NCBI GenBank assembly: GCA_030683195.1
Contig: JAUXQA010000142.1
Coordinates: 1-14,268 of the forward strand
From: Rhodoferax sp.
GTDB lineage: Bacteria; Pseudomonadota; Gammaproteobacteria; Burkholderiales; Burkholderiaceae_C
Direction: 5' to 3'
DNA: 14,268 nt
The notes below the pieces were generated by a model. That model saw only the letters and a program-made list of their open reading frames with translations, was not told the DNA's origin and made no database searches. Below, one piece after another: positions 6,633 through 14,150 of the stretch. Both the position numbers and the translations under genes were made by a program. Numbering within the stretch: position 1 is the first letter of the stretch; each line of letters starts with the position of its first letter.

Positions 6633-8342
6633 TTACCCTTTGAGGGCGGAAGCAGCATCCTCCACGATCCATTGCGCCGCCTTTTCGGCAATCATCAGGG
6701 TGGGCGAATTGGTGTTGCCGCTGGTGATGAGTGGCATAACGCCGGCGTCCACCACACGCAGGCCGGCAATCAAACTCCCGCGGGGGCCACGCACCCGCAG
6801 ACGTGAATCCACCACGGCCATCGGGTCGTTGGCCGGGCCCATTTTGGTGGTGCCGACCGGGTGAAAGATGGTGGTGGCAATGTCGCCGGCCAGCTTGGCC
6901 AGATCAGCGTCGGTCTCAAACTGCACGCCGGGCTTCCATTCCTGCGGCTTGTATTTGGTCAGCGCAGGTTGCGCCACGATACGCCGGGTGACGCGCAACG
7001 AGTCTGCGGCCACCTTGCGGTCGGCCTCGGTGCTCAGGTAATTGGGGGCGATGGCGGGGGCTACGTCAAAGCGGGGGCTCTTGATCTGCACCATGCCCCG
7101 ACTGGTCGGGTTGAGGTTGCACACGCTGGCCGTGAAAGCATTGAAGCTGTGCAACGGCTCGCCAAAAGCCTCCAGGCTCAGCGGCTGCACGTGGTACTCG
7201 ATGTTCGGGTACGGCTGAGCCGGGTCACTGCGGGTGAAGGCGCCCAACTGCGACGGCGCCATGCTCATCGGGCCGGTGCGTTTGAGGGCGTATTCCAGCC
7301 CGATCAGGGCCTTGCCCCACAGCGAATTGGCCTGGGTGTTGAGCGTCTTGACGCCATCCACCTTGAAGACCGCTCGAATCTGCAGATGATCCTGCAAGTT
7401 AGCGCCTACCCCTTGCGCGTCATGCGCCACGGCAATACCGTGCTGCGCCAAGAGTGCTCCGGGGCCGATGCCTGAGAGCTGCAAAATCTGGGGCGAGCCG
7501 ATGCTGCCGGCACTCAAAATCACCTCGGCGGTGGCCGTGGCGACCACCAAGGCGCCGTCTTTCAAGACCTGTACACCCGTGCAACGCAGGCGGCCATCGG
7601 CCTGCGACTGCAGCACCAGCTTGGCCACTTGCGCCGAGGTCCACAGCTCAAAATTGGGGCGGCTGGTGCAGGTGGGGCGCAAGAACGCCTTGGCGGTGTT
7701 CCAGCGCCAGCCACTCTTTTGGTTGACCTCGAAGTAGCCCACGCCCTCGTTGCTGCCCTGGTTGAAGTCGTCGGTGGCGGCAATGCCTGCCTGCTGGGCT
7801 GCCAGAGAGAAGGCGTCCAGCACGTCCCAGCGCAGGCGCTGCTTCTCCACGCGCCACTCACCGCCGTTGCTGTGCAGTTCAGCGAAATTTTTAAGGCTTT
7901 CGGGGCTCTGGCCGGCGTATTGATTGCCTGAGGCACTATCTAATTTATAGTGATTTTCATGCTTCTTGAAGTCGCTCAGGCAACGCTCCCAGCGCCAGGC
8001 GTCGTCACCCGTGAGCTGCGCCCAGGCATCGTAGTCCCGCGCCTGGCCACGCATGTAAATCATGCCGTTGATGCTGCTGCACCCGCCCAGCGTCTTGCCA
8101 CGCGGGTAGCGCAGAGTGCGGCCGTTGAGCCCGACGTCGGGCTCGGTCTGAAACAGCCAGTCGGTGCGTGGGTTGCCAATGCAATACAGGTAGCCCACGG
8201 GAATATGAATCCAGTGGTAGTCGTCCGGGGGGCCGGCCTCAATGAGCAGAACGCGCTTGGTGGAGTCGGCCGACAAACGATTGGCCAGCAGGCAGCCTGC
8301 CGTGCCCGCACCGATGATGATGTAGTCGAAAGTGGTGTTCAT
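6633..8342 (-). CDS. GMC-family FAD-dependent oxidoreductase (alcohol/choline dehydrogenase-like)
   Basis: GMC oxidoreductases oxidise alcohols to aldehydes with FAD. The 569-residue product opens with the FAD-binding GAGTAGCLLANRL (residues 11-23) and LLIEAG (E35). GMC signature 1 follows around GKTLGGCSSINGMIYMRG (82-99) and signature 2 around GSIGSPQILQLSGIGP (279-294). The C-terminal catalytic region has FHPVGT with H494 and SGNTN with N543, the His/Asn pair typical of choline-dehydrogenase-like members. I start it at the ATG read at 8342, which gives MNTTFDYIIIGAG; the frame is open further upstream but would overlap the DUF885 gene. It lies 14 bp after that gene, so they are cotranscribed. 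Residues 131-148 are encoded by an interspersed repeat copy, apparently inserting a segment before GGEWRVEKQRL. The natural substrate is unknown. Confidence 0.94.
   Translation of the reverse strand: MNTTFDYIIIGAGTAGCLLANRLSADSTKRVLLIEAGPPDDYHWIHIPVGYLYCIGNPRTDWLFQTEPDVGLNGRTLRYPRGKTLGGCSSINGMIYMRGQARDYDAWAQLTGDDAWRWERCLSDFKKHENHYKLDSASGNQYAGQSPESLKNFAELHSNGGEWRVEKQRLRWDVLDAFSLAAQQAGIAATDDFNQGSNEGVGYFEVNQKSGWRWNTAKAFLRPTCTSRPNFELWTSAQVAKLVLQSQADGRLRCTGVQVLKDGALVVATATAEVILSAGSIGSPQILQLSGIGPGALLAQHGIAVAHDAQGVGANLQDHLQIRAVFKVDGVKTLNTQANSLWGKALIGLEYALKRTGPMSMAPSQLGAFTRSDPAQPYPNIEYHVQPLSLEAFGEPLHSFNAFTASVCNLNPTSRGMVQIKSPRFDVAPAIAPNYLSTEADRKVAADSLRVTRRIVAQPALTKYKPQEWKPGVQFETDADLAKLAGDIATTIFHPVGTTKMGPANDPMAVVDSRLRVRGPRGSLIAGLRVVDAGVMPLITSGNTNSPTLMIAEKAAQWIVEDAASALKG
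7900..7952 (-). repeat. Interspersed repeat, copy 3, in frame inside the GMC gene
   Basis: Read on the minus strand this copy starts with a perfect hairpin, CACTAT / ATAGTG with a seven-base loop (7952-7934), and continues to a CAATCAATACGCCGGCCAG core. The 23-base core matches copy 1 at about 20 positions. It encodes residues 131-148 of the oxidoreductase without a frameshift or stop. The AT-rich hairpin contrasts with the GC-rich surroundings. Similarity is lower than between copies 1 and 2, so membership is likely rather than certain. Confidence 0.65.
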
Positions 8343-8356
8343 GCAGACGTTCTGTC

Positions 8357-10165
8357 CTATTGGTTTTGCACAGGGGGCGATGCCTTGGCGCGGCGCTGGC
8401 CCGCAATCCATTCGTCGATCAACTTGTCCAGCGTATCCAGGAGGAGTGCACCGTTGTCAATGACGGCATTGTGAAAGCGGCGCAAGTCAAAGCGCGCACC
8501 GAGTTGCTGGCGGGCACGGTCACGCAGCTCGATGATCTTGAGTTGCCCGATCATGTAAGCCAGCGCCTGGCCGGGTGTGGAGGTGTAGCGGTCCACCTCG
8601 GACTCAATAAAAACACGGTTCTGCCCGGTGCGTTCCCGCATGAAATCAATGGCCTGCTGACGTGTCCAGCCCAGGCTGTGAATGCCCGTGTCCACCACCA
8701 GGCGCGCGGCCCGAAAGGCCTGCCACTGCAAATGGCCAAAACGGCTGTAGGGATCGTCATACAAACCCATGGGGATGCCCAACGTCTCGGCGTACAGGGC
8801 CCACCCTTCCACAAACGCGGTGTAGCCCCCCATGCGCCTGAACCGGGGCAGGCCCTGGAGTTCGGTGCTGCGGGCCACCTGCAGGTGGTGACCCGGCACA
8901 GTCTCATGCGCCACCAGCGTGGCCATGCCCCAGATCGGGCGGGTGCGCCAAGCCAGCAAGTTGGCACTGAAGTAGCCCGCACGGGTGCCGTCGAGCGCGG
9001 GTCCGTCATAGTATTCCGCCGCCCCCGGCCCCATGAAATCAGGCATGGCCCGCACACCATAGGGCGCGCGAGGCAACTCCGCAAAAAACCGCGGCAGCTC
9101 GGCATCAGCCCGTTTGGTCAGATCGCGGTAGCCCGCCAGCAGCGCTTGCGGGCTGGTGTGAAAAAACTGGGGGTCGGTGTTGAGAAACTCGATGAATTGC
9201 GCAAAGTTGCCCTCAAACCGTGTCTCGTGCATCACGGCCTCCATCTCGCCGCGCAGGCGCTGCAATTCCCGCAGACCCGTTGCGTGAATCTCCTGCACCG
9301 ACAGCGCCGTGGTGGTTTGGTGGCGAACCAGCATTTGGTAGACCTTCAGCCCCTCCGGGTAGTGGTGCAAAGCGCCATCGGGCGGGGCTGCCGCCTGGTA
9401 CTCCTCCAGCACAAAACGGCGCAGCTTTTGCAGGGCCGGTGCTACCTGGGTGTCAATGAGGTCACGAGCCTGCGCCTGCAATTGCACCTGCTCAGCGGCG
9501 CTCACCTCGGGGCCGATCTTCGTGAACGGGCGGTAAAAAGGACTGGCCTCCACATTGGCTGGCAATTGCCCGTCGATTTGCGCCACCACCCGCTCCAGCA
9601 CATTTTTGGAGGACACCCACCCCAGGCTCATGCCCTGGCGAAGCATGTCGATCTCCTGGTCCATCGTCTTCGGGTACGCCCGCAGGCGCTGCAGCAACTG
9701 CCTCACCTGCGCCGGTGTCTCCATTGGCACTACTTGCATCAATTGGGCCAAGTCGCTCTGTGCCCCACCCAGCGACCCCATTCGCAAGCTGCGATAGCCG
9801 GCAAAAGCTTGCTCCTCCACCTCATGCTCCCGATCGGTGATGAACAAGTCCAGCGACACCCGGTCCGTGGCACTCAAAGCCTCACGGCGAATGGCACGAG
9901 CCTGCTGCAGCCACTGAAGAACCTGCGCATCGTAGGCCGCACGCGCCGGGGGGGACTGGTCGGTCAACCGGTCGCCAAAGCGGTGGTCGCCCCGGTAGGT
10001 GGCCCCTTCCGGGAAACGCTGGTTGACGTCCTCCCATTGACGGTCAAACAGCGCGTGCAGGGCGCGCGTCTGGGCCGGGCTGACGGGTGTCACTTGCGCG
10101 GCGATGGCGCTGCCCCACAACACGGATAAGGTAAACAACACGAGCGCGAGAAGTCGGTAAACCAT
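8357..10165 (-). CDS. DUF885 family exported protein (putative metallopeptidase-like)
   Basis: The 602-residue product begins with a clear signal peptide (MVYRLLALVLFTLSVLWGSA, cleavage probably near residue 22), so it should act in the periplasm or on its outer face. The body is a largely helical DUF885 (PF05960) protein. It contains HETVPGHHLQ at 420-429, an HExxxGHH motif that looks like metal ligands, and EGWALYAE at about 453-460, the two family hallmarks; such proteins are often annotated as putative metal-dependent peptidases, but a reaction is not established here. The chosen ATG at 10165 has GAAGGG seven bases upstream. The frame is open for another 82 codons, but that stretch lies within the hydratase gene. 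It sits 41 bp after the hydratase gene and 14 bp before the GMC gene, as the middle gene of the operon. Confidence 0.92.
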   Translation of the reverse strand: MVYRLLALVLFTLSVLWGSAIAAQVTPVSPAQTRALHALFDRQWEDVNQRFPEGATYRGDHRFGDRLTDQSPPARAAYDAQVLQWLQQARAIRREALSATDRVSLDLFITDREHEVEEQAFAGYRSLRMGSLGGAQSDLAQLMQVVPMETPAQVRQLLQRLRAYPKTMDQEIDMLRQGMSLGWVSSKNVLERVVAQIDGQLPANVEASPFYRPFTKIGPEVSAAEQVQLQAQARDLIDTQVAPALQKLRRFVLEEYQAAAPPDGALHHYPEGLKVYQMLVRHQTTTALSVQEIHATGLRELQRLRGEMEAVMHETRFEGNFAQFIEFLNTDPQFFHTSPQALLAGYRDLTKRADAELPRFFAELPRAPYGVRAMPDFMGPGAAEYYDGPALDGTRAGYFSANLLAWRTRPIWGMATLVAHETVPGHHLQVARSTELQGLPRFRRMGGYTAFVEGWALYAETLGIPMGLYDDPYSRFGHLQWQAFRAARLVVDTGIHSLGWTRQQAIDFMRERTGQNRVFIESEVDRYTSTPGQALAYMIGQLKIIELRDRARQQLGARFDLRRFHNAVIDNGALLLDTLDKLIDEWIAGQRRAKASPPVQNQ

Positions 10166-10206
10166 GGGCTGGCCCTTCAAAAATGCTGAGGGACAAGTAG
10201 AGGCGA

Positions 10207-10995
10207 TCAATGCCCCACCCAGTTCGGCTTGCGTTTTTCCTGAAAGGCTTTTTGACCCTCTTTGGCGTCTTCGGTCAGGGTGAACAGGGCAATCTGGCTC
10301 TCGGTGAATGACATCGATTCTTCGAATGCCATGGCCTCCACCTTTTTGAGGGTGTACAAGCCCCGACGGATGGCGGCGGGGGACTTGTCCAGCAGGCGCT
10401 CCAGCAGCCACTGCAGCTTGGCATCCACATCGTCATCCACGTAATTCACCAAGCCGACCTCAAGCGCCTGCGCTGCGGTGATGGGCTCGCCGGTCAGGCA
10501 CATCTCGTTCAGGGTGCGCCGTGGAATCAAGTGCTGCAAGACCGAGAGCACTTGTGCCGGGAACACGCCCACCTTCACCTCGGGGAGGCCAAACACCGCG
10601 TGACGAGCGGCCACGGCCATGTCGCACATCGACATCAGACCCATGCCACCGGCCATGCAAGCGCCATTCACCCGGGCAATCAAAGGCACATAGCTGGCGC
10701 GCGCGGCACGCAGCAACTGCGCCAAATGGCCATGCGGCTCGGAATAGTCGGTGGTGAAGGCATTGGCCGACTGCAGATCGGCCCCAGCGCAAAACGCCTT
10801 GGCTCCTGCCCCGGTGATCACGATGGCCCGAATGTCACGCTGCCCCTGCGCGGCCGTGATGGCCTGCGTCATGCCGGCCAGCACACCATGGCTCATGGCG
10901 TTGCGCCGCTCTTCGCGGGTGATGGTGAGCCACAGCACGGGGCCACGTTGCTCCACGCTCAGCTCGGGGGTCGATGAGAAATTAGGGTTATTCAC
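10207..10995 (-). CDS. Enoyl-CoA hydratase/isomerase (crotonase) family protein
   Basis: Crotonase-fold enzymes act on CoA thioesters by hydration, isomerisation or related chemistry in the cytoplasm. The 262-residue product has the family's usual length. The oxyanion-hole segments are AFCAGADL (67-74) and NGACMAGGMGL (110-120). Aligned to rat mitochondrial enoyl-CoA hydratase, the second catalytic glutamate is kept (E139 in LPEVKVG), but the first (rat E144) is replaced by G119. That pattern is seen in isomerases and in LiuC/AtuE-like hydratases. The start is GTG at 10995-10993, supported by AGGAG a few bases upstream; an ATG is not available at the right spacing. It is the first gene of the leftward operon with DUF885 and GMC genes, divergent from the lipid transporter operon. 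The substrate is not predictable. Confidence 0.93.
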   Translation of the reverse strand: MNNPNFSSTPELSVEQRGPVLWLTITREERRNAMSHGVLAGMTQAITAAQGQRDIRAIVITGAGAKAFCAGADLQSANAFTTDYSEPHGHLAQLLRAARASYVPLIARVNGACMAGGMGLMSMCDMAVAARHAVFGLPEVKVGVFPAQVLSVLQHLIPRRTLNEMCLTGEPITAAQALEVGLVNYVDDDVDAKLQWLLERLLDKSPAAIRRGLYTLKKVEAMAFEESMSFTESQIALFTLTEDAKEGQKAFQEKRKPNWVGH

Positions 10996-11150
10996 GGTGT
11001 CTCCTGTTTGTCTGGTAATTTTGCCCCAAGGACAAGGCAGCCTGAGTCAACCAGGCGGCACGCCTTTGGCGTTACGATGGCAGGCGCTCGCGCTCCAGCC
11101 ACCTACGCCCCCTTCTTCACCTGATCACACCGCTCCACCCCACCTCCGAC
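10996..11150. other. Divergent intergenic region between hydratase operon and Mla/Mce-type operon
   Basis: The 155-bp gap must hold the start signals of both divergent operons. On the minus strand an AGGAG lies just before the hydratase GTG (about 10999-11004). I see no convincing -35/-10 pair on either strand and no hairpin terminator. The plus-strand end is C-rich (CCACCTCCGAC) and lacks a Shine-Dalgarno before the permease ATG. Confidence 0.5.
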
Positions 11151-12290
11151 ATGCCTGAGACCCAGCCCCGCATCACACCCACCGTCGCGCCCACCGCGCC
11201 CGGTGTGGTGCTGTCAGGGTGCTGGACGGCAGCGCGGCTGGGCGAGCCGGCCGTGTGGCCCCGCATCCAGGCCGGTCTGGCCGCGTGCGCCCAATCCCTC
11301 ACCCCGGGCAGCGAGGGCAAGCAGTGGGACTTGCGTGACCTCCAAAAGCTGGACCACACCGGCGCCCAAGTGCTCTGGAACGCCTGGGGCCACCAGTGGC
11401 CCAAGCAGCTGCTGCTCAGTGACGGGCAGCGCAGCATGCTGGAGCGGGTAGCGCACTACTCGGTCGTGCCACCCACGGCGAGCCCGGTGACGCCGTTGCA
11501 GCTGTTTCTGAAACTTGGAGGGCTGGTCTGGCTGGGCATAGACCACGGCCGCGATCTGATGCGCCTGGTGGGCCAGTTGCTGCTCGATGCCATCAAACTG
11601 GCACGCGCCCCCCACAAGGGCCCGTGGCGCGATGTGTCGGGCCACCTGTACCAGATTGGCACGACGGCCCTGCCGATTACTGCGCTGCTGGGGTTTTTGA
11701 TTGGCGTCGTGTTGGCCTACCTGATGTCTCAGCAGCTGCGCCAGTTTGGCGCCGACTCCTTCATCGTCAACATTTTGGGCCTCTCGCTGATCCGCGAACT
11801 CGGGCCGGTGCTGGCTGCCATTTTGATAGCCGGGCGCTCGGGCTCGGCCATCACGGCACAAATCGGGGTGATGCGGGTCACCGAGGAACTCGACGCCATG
11901 CGCGTGCTGGGCATTCCCCGGGGCTACCGGCTGGTGCTGCCCCGGGCCATGGCCATGGCCTTGGTCATGCCTCTGCTCACGGTGTGGACCACTCTGGCGG
12001 CGCTGCTGGGCGGCATGCTGGCCGCGGACCTCACCATGGGCGTGACGCCCGCTTACTTCTTTGAGGCCCTGCCCCGGGCGGTGCAGGTCTCCAACCTGTA
12101 CCTGGCCCTGGCCAAGTCCGCCGTCTTCGGGCTGATGATTGCGCTCATTGGCTGCCACTATGGCCTGCGCGTCAAACCCAACACCGAGAGCCTGGGCCAA
12201 GGCACCACGGCCTCGGTGGTGACCTCCATCACCATGGTGATTTTGGTAGATGCCCTGTTTGCAGTGCTGTTCAAGGACATTGGCATATGA
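11151..12290 (+). CDS. MlaE-family ABC permease with N-terminal STAS-like domain
   Basis: MlaE-type permeases form the membrane core of ABC systems that move phospholipids or other hydrophobic compounds across the envelope. The 379-residue product is longer than plain MlaE (about 260). Residues about 17-105 look like a STAS domain, with WDLRDLQKLDHTGAQVLWN (59-77) matching the conserved strand-loop-helix; in MlaFEDB that role is a separate protein, MlaB. The permease core follows at about 165-375, with the family's RELGPVLAAILIAGRSGSA (215-233) and MRVTEELDAMRVLGIPRGYR (241-260) and a final membrane helix ending FKDIGI. The start is the first ATG in frame with no visible Shine-Dalgarno, so the N-terminus is less certain. 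The stop overlaps the ATPase start (ATGA), so the two are coupled. Confidence 0.93.
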   Translation: MPETQPRITPTVAPTAPGVVLSGCWTAARLGEPAVWPRIQAGLAACAQSLTPGSEGKQWDLRDLQKLDHTGAQVLWNAWGHQWPKQLLLSDGQRSMLERVAHYSVVPPTASPVTPLQLFLKLGGLVWLGIDHGRDLMRLVGQLLLDAIKLARAPHKGPWRDVSGHLYQIGTTALPITALLGFLIGVVLAYLMSQQLRQFGADSFIVNILGLSLIRELGPVLAAILIAGRSGSAITAQIGVMRVTEELDAMRVLGIPRGYRLVLPRAMAMALVMPLLTVWTTLAALLGGMLAADLTMGVTPAYFFEALPRAVQVSNLYLALAKSAVFGLMIALIGCHYGLRVKPNTESLGQGTTASVVTSITMVILVDALFAVLFKDIGI

Positions 12291-13114
12291 CGCCCGAAAC
12301 CGCTAGCACCATCACGCCAGCCAAGGTGGCAGCCCCCGTGGTGCAGATTGACAAGCTGTGGTCGATCTTTCACACCACCGGGCGTGAGGCCGTGATTCAC
12401 CAGGACCTCGACCTGACCATCAGCCAGGGCGAAATGATGTCGATTGTGGGCGGCTCGGGCAGCGGAAAGACCGTGCTGCTGCGCCAGATGTTGGGGCTGG
12501 AGACCCCAGCGCGCGGCCAGGTAACCGTGCTGGGCGAGCCCGCCTCTCAACTGGGGCGCGAAGGCGCGGCCAGCCGGGTGGGAATGCTGTTTCAGCACGG
12601 CGCGCTGTTCTCAGCCTTTACCGTGCTGGAGAACATCGGCTTTCCGCTGCGCGAACTCGGCACCCTGCCGCGCGACCTGATTCACGATGTGGCCATGGTC
12701 AAGCTGCAAATGGTCGGCCTGGACCCCTCGCAGGCGCACAAGATGCCCTCGGACCTGTCGGGCGGCATGGTCAAGCGGGTGGCGTTGGCCCGCGCCCTGG
12801 TGATGGACCCGCCGCTCTTGCTGCTCGATGAGCCCACCGCCGGCCTGGACCCCGACAGCGCCGATGAATTTTGCCGCCTGCTGCGCTCCCTGCACCAGGA
12901 GCTGGGCCTGACCGTGGTGATGGTCACCCACGACCTGGACACCCTCTTTGAGCTCAGCACCCGCATTGCCGTGGTGGCCGAGAAAAAGGTCATTGTGAGC
13001 GGCACCGCGCGGGAGGTCATGGCCTACCCGCACCCCTTTATTCGCGACTTCTTCCTGGGTGAGCGAGGCCAACGCGCCACCGCCCTGTTAAGCGAAACCA
13101 CCCCGAAGGTGTAA
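12287..13114 (+). CDS. MlaF-like ABC transporter ATP-binding protein
   Basis: This is the ATPase that powers the MlaE-type permease on the cytoplasmic side. The 275 residues show every ABC motif: Walker A GGSGSGKT (55-62), Q-loop Q103 in LFQHGALF, signature LSGGM (157-161), Walker B LLLLDEP (D181, E182), D-loop GLDPD and H-loop H215. The LFQHGALFSAFTVLENIGFPL stretch is characteristic of the MlaF/Mkl/TGD3 branch rather than importers of small solutes. A 20-residue N-terminal extension precedes the domain. Its ATG overlaps the permease stop by four bases, and the MCE gene begins 11 bp after its TAA. Complete and apparently functional. Confidence 0.96.
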   Translation: MTPETASTITPAKVAAPVVQIDKLWSIFHTTGREAVIHQDLDLTISQGEMMSIVGGSGSGKTVLLRQMLGLETPARGQVTVLGEPASQLGREGAASRVGMLFQHGALFSAFTVLENIGFPLRELGTLPRDLIHDVAMVKLQMVGLDPSQAHKMPSDLSGGMVKRVALARALVMDPPLLLLDEPTAGLDPDSADEFCRLLRSLHQELGLTVVMVTHDLDTLFELSTRIAVVAEKKVIVSGTAREVMAYPHPFIRDFFLGERGQRATALLSETTPKV

Positions 13115-13125
13115 AAAGAGACTCT

Positions 13126-14091
13126 ATGGAAAACAAATCACATGCCATGGCCGCCGGGGCCTTCGTGCTGGTGTTGCTGGCCCTGCTGGTCGGTCTGGCC
13201 GTGTGGCTGACCCGCGACTCCAGCGTGCAACGCATTTATGAACTCTCCAGCAAGGAGGCTGTGACGGGCTTGCAGGCGCAAGCCTCAGTGCGCTTCAAGG
13301 GGGTGAATGTGGGCAAGGTCACCGCCATCGGCTTTGACACGCAGACGCCGGGCAACGTGTTAATCCGCATTGCCATTGACGAGCGTGCGCCCGTGACCCA
13401 GTCCACATTCGGCTCGCTGGGTTTTCAGGGGGTGACCGGGTTGGCCTTTGTGCAGCTCGACGACAAGGGCGAATCCACCGTCGCCCTGCCCGCCAACACC
13501 ACGCCCCCGGCCCGCATCCCGATGCGCACCGGCCTGATGTCCCGGCTGACCGAACAGGGCGAGGCCATCATGACGCAACTGGAGACCAGCAGCCGGCGCA
13601 TCAACGAGCTGCTCGCCCCCGCCAACCAGAAGCAACTGATGGGCGCTGTGGACAGCCTGGGCCAGGCGGCAAACAGCATCGCGGCGGTGTCCAATGCTGC
13701 GGCCAAGTCGCTCCCCCAACTCACGACGGAGGTTGCCGAGACACTCAAGATCATGAAGGACACGTCCGACAGGGTCGGCGACAGCGCCGATGAGGCGCGC
13801 AAATCGGCCCGCGCGTTCAGAACCGTCACCGAGCGCATGGACGCCCCGGGCGGCATGCTCGACCAGGTCACCCGGGGCACCGAAACCCTGGCCGCCACCG
13901 CCCAAACCCTCAACGCCGCCACCCTGCCCCGACTCAACCGCGCCGTGGATGACGCCGCCCGCGCCCTGCGCGAGGTGGGCCGCACCGTGTCTACCGTCAA
14001 CGACAACCCCCAGTCCCTGATCCTGGGCAACGCCCCGGCTGTGCCCGGCCCGGGTGAACCGGGCTTCTCCGTCGGATCGACCGCACCCTGA
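13126..14091 (+). CDS. MlaD/PqiB-type MCE-domain protein, inner-membrane anchored
   Basis: MCE proteins form hexameric rings or tubes in the periplasm that carry lipids between the permease and the outer membrane. The 321-residue product has one N-terminal membrane anchor at about 9-29 (AAGAFVLVLLALLVGLAVWL). A single MCE domain follows at about 38-115 (ELSSKEAVTGLQAQASVRFKG onward, through GFQGVTGLAFVQLDD). After it come about 170 residues of Ala/Thr/Asp-rich predicted helix with recurring hydrophobic spacing (for example VAETLKIMKDTSDRVGDSAD). The last 30 residues are Gly/Pro-rich. The ATG at 13126 is preceded by AAAAAGAG with short spacing. It is the third gene of the operon; the lipoprotein gene starts 8 bp after its TGA. 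The tail is much longer than that of E. coli MlaD (183 residues in total), closer to PqiB or mycobacterial Mce architecture. Confidence 0.94.
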   Translation: MENKSHAMAAGAFVLVLLALLVGLAVWLTRDSSVQRIYELSSKEAVTGLQAQASVRFKGVNVGKVTAIGFDTQTPGNVLIRIAIDERAPVTQSTFGSLGFQGVTGLAFVQLDDKGESTVALPANTTPPARIPMRTGLMSRLTEQGEAIMTQLETSSRRINELLAPANQKQLMGAVDSLGQAANSIAAVSNAAAKSLPQLTTEVAETLKIMKDTSDRVGDSADEARKSARAFRTVTERMDAPGGMLDQVTRGTETLAATAQTLNAATLPRLNRAVDDAARALREVGRTVSTVNDNPQSLILGNAPAVPGPGEPGFSVGSTAP

Positions 14092-14096
14092 GAAAC

Positions 14097-14150
14097 GCTA
14101 TGAAATTAACACCACTCATCCCAATCAAGACGCCGGCTAGCGGCCGATTT
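14097..14150 (+). repeat. Interspersed repeat, copy 2, spanning the lipoprotein gene start
   Basis: This copy starts GCTATGAAATTAAC and runs through CACTCATCCCAATCAAG to the core CGCCGGCTAGCGGCCGATTT. It matches copy 1 (6415-6466) at about 27 of the last 30 bases. Its ATG at 14100-14102 is the lipoprotein start codon, and codons 1-17 lie entirely within the repeat. Confidence 0.75.

Noticed and set aside
8343..8411. Upstream in-frame start for the GMC gene adding 23 residues
   Set aside because: It would overlap the DUF885 gene end and put extra residues before the FAD-binding strand, which in this family begins within a few residues of the start.
8360..10129. 589-codon plus-strand ORF
   Set aside because: It lies opposite the DUF885 gene, which has a signal peptide, family motifs and a Shine-Dalgarno. 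The antisense product has no recognisable domain, and long shadow ORFs are expected at this GC content.
10166..10411. N-terminal extension of the DUF885 protein by 82 codons
   Set aside because: It overlaps the hydratase gene and would bury the signal peptide; the ATG at 10165 has a good Shine-Dalgarno.
11815..11840. Segment in the permease gene resembling the AT-rich part and CGGGCGC of the dispersed repeat
   Set aside because: It encodes the conserved LAAILIAGRSGSA motif of MlaE permeases, so the similarity is coincidental.
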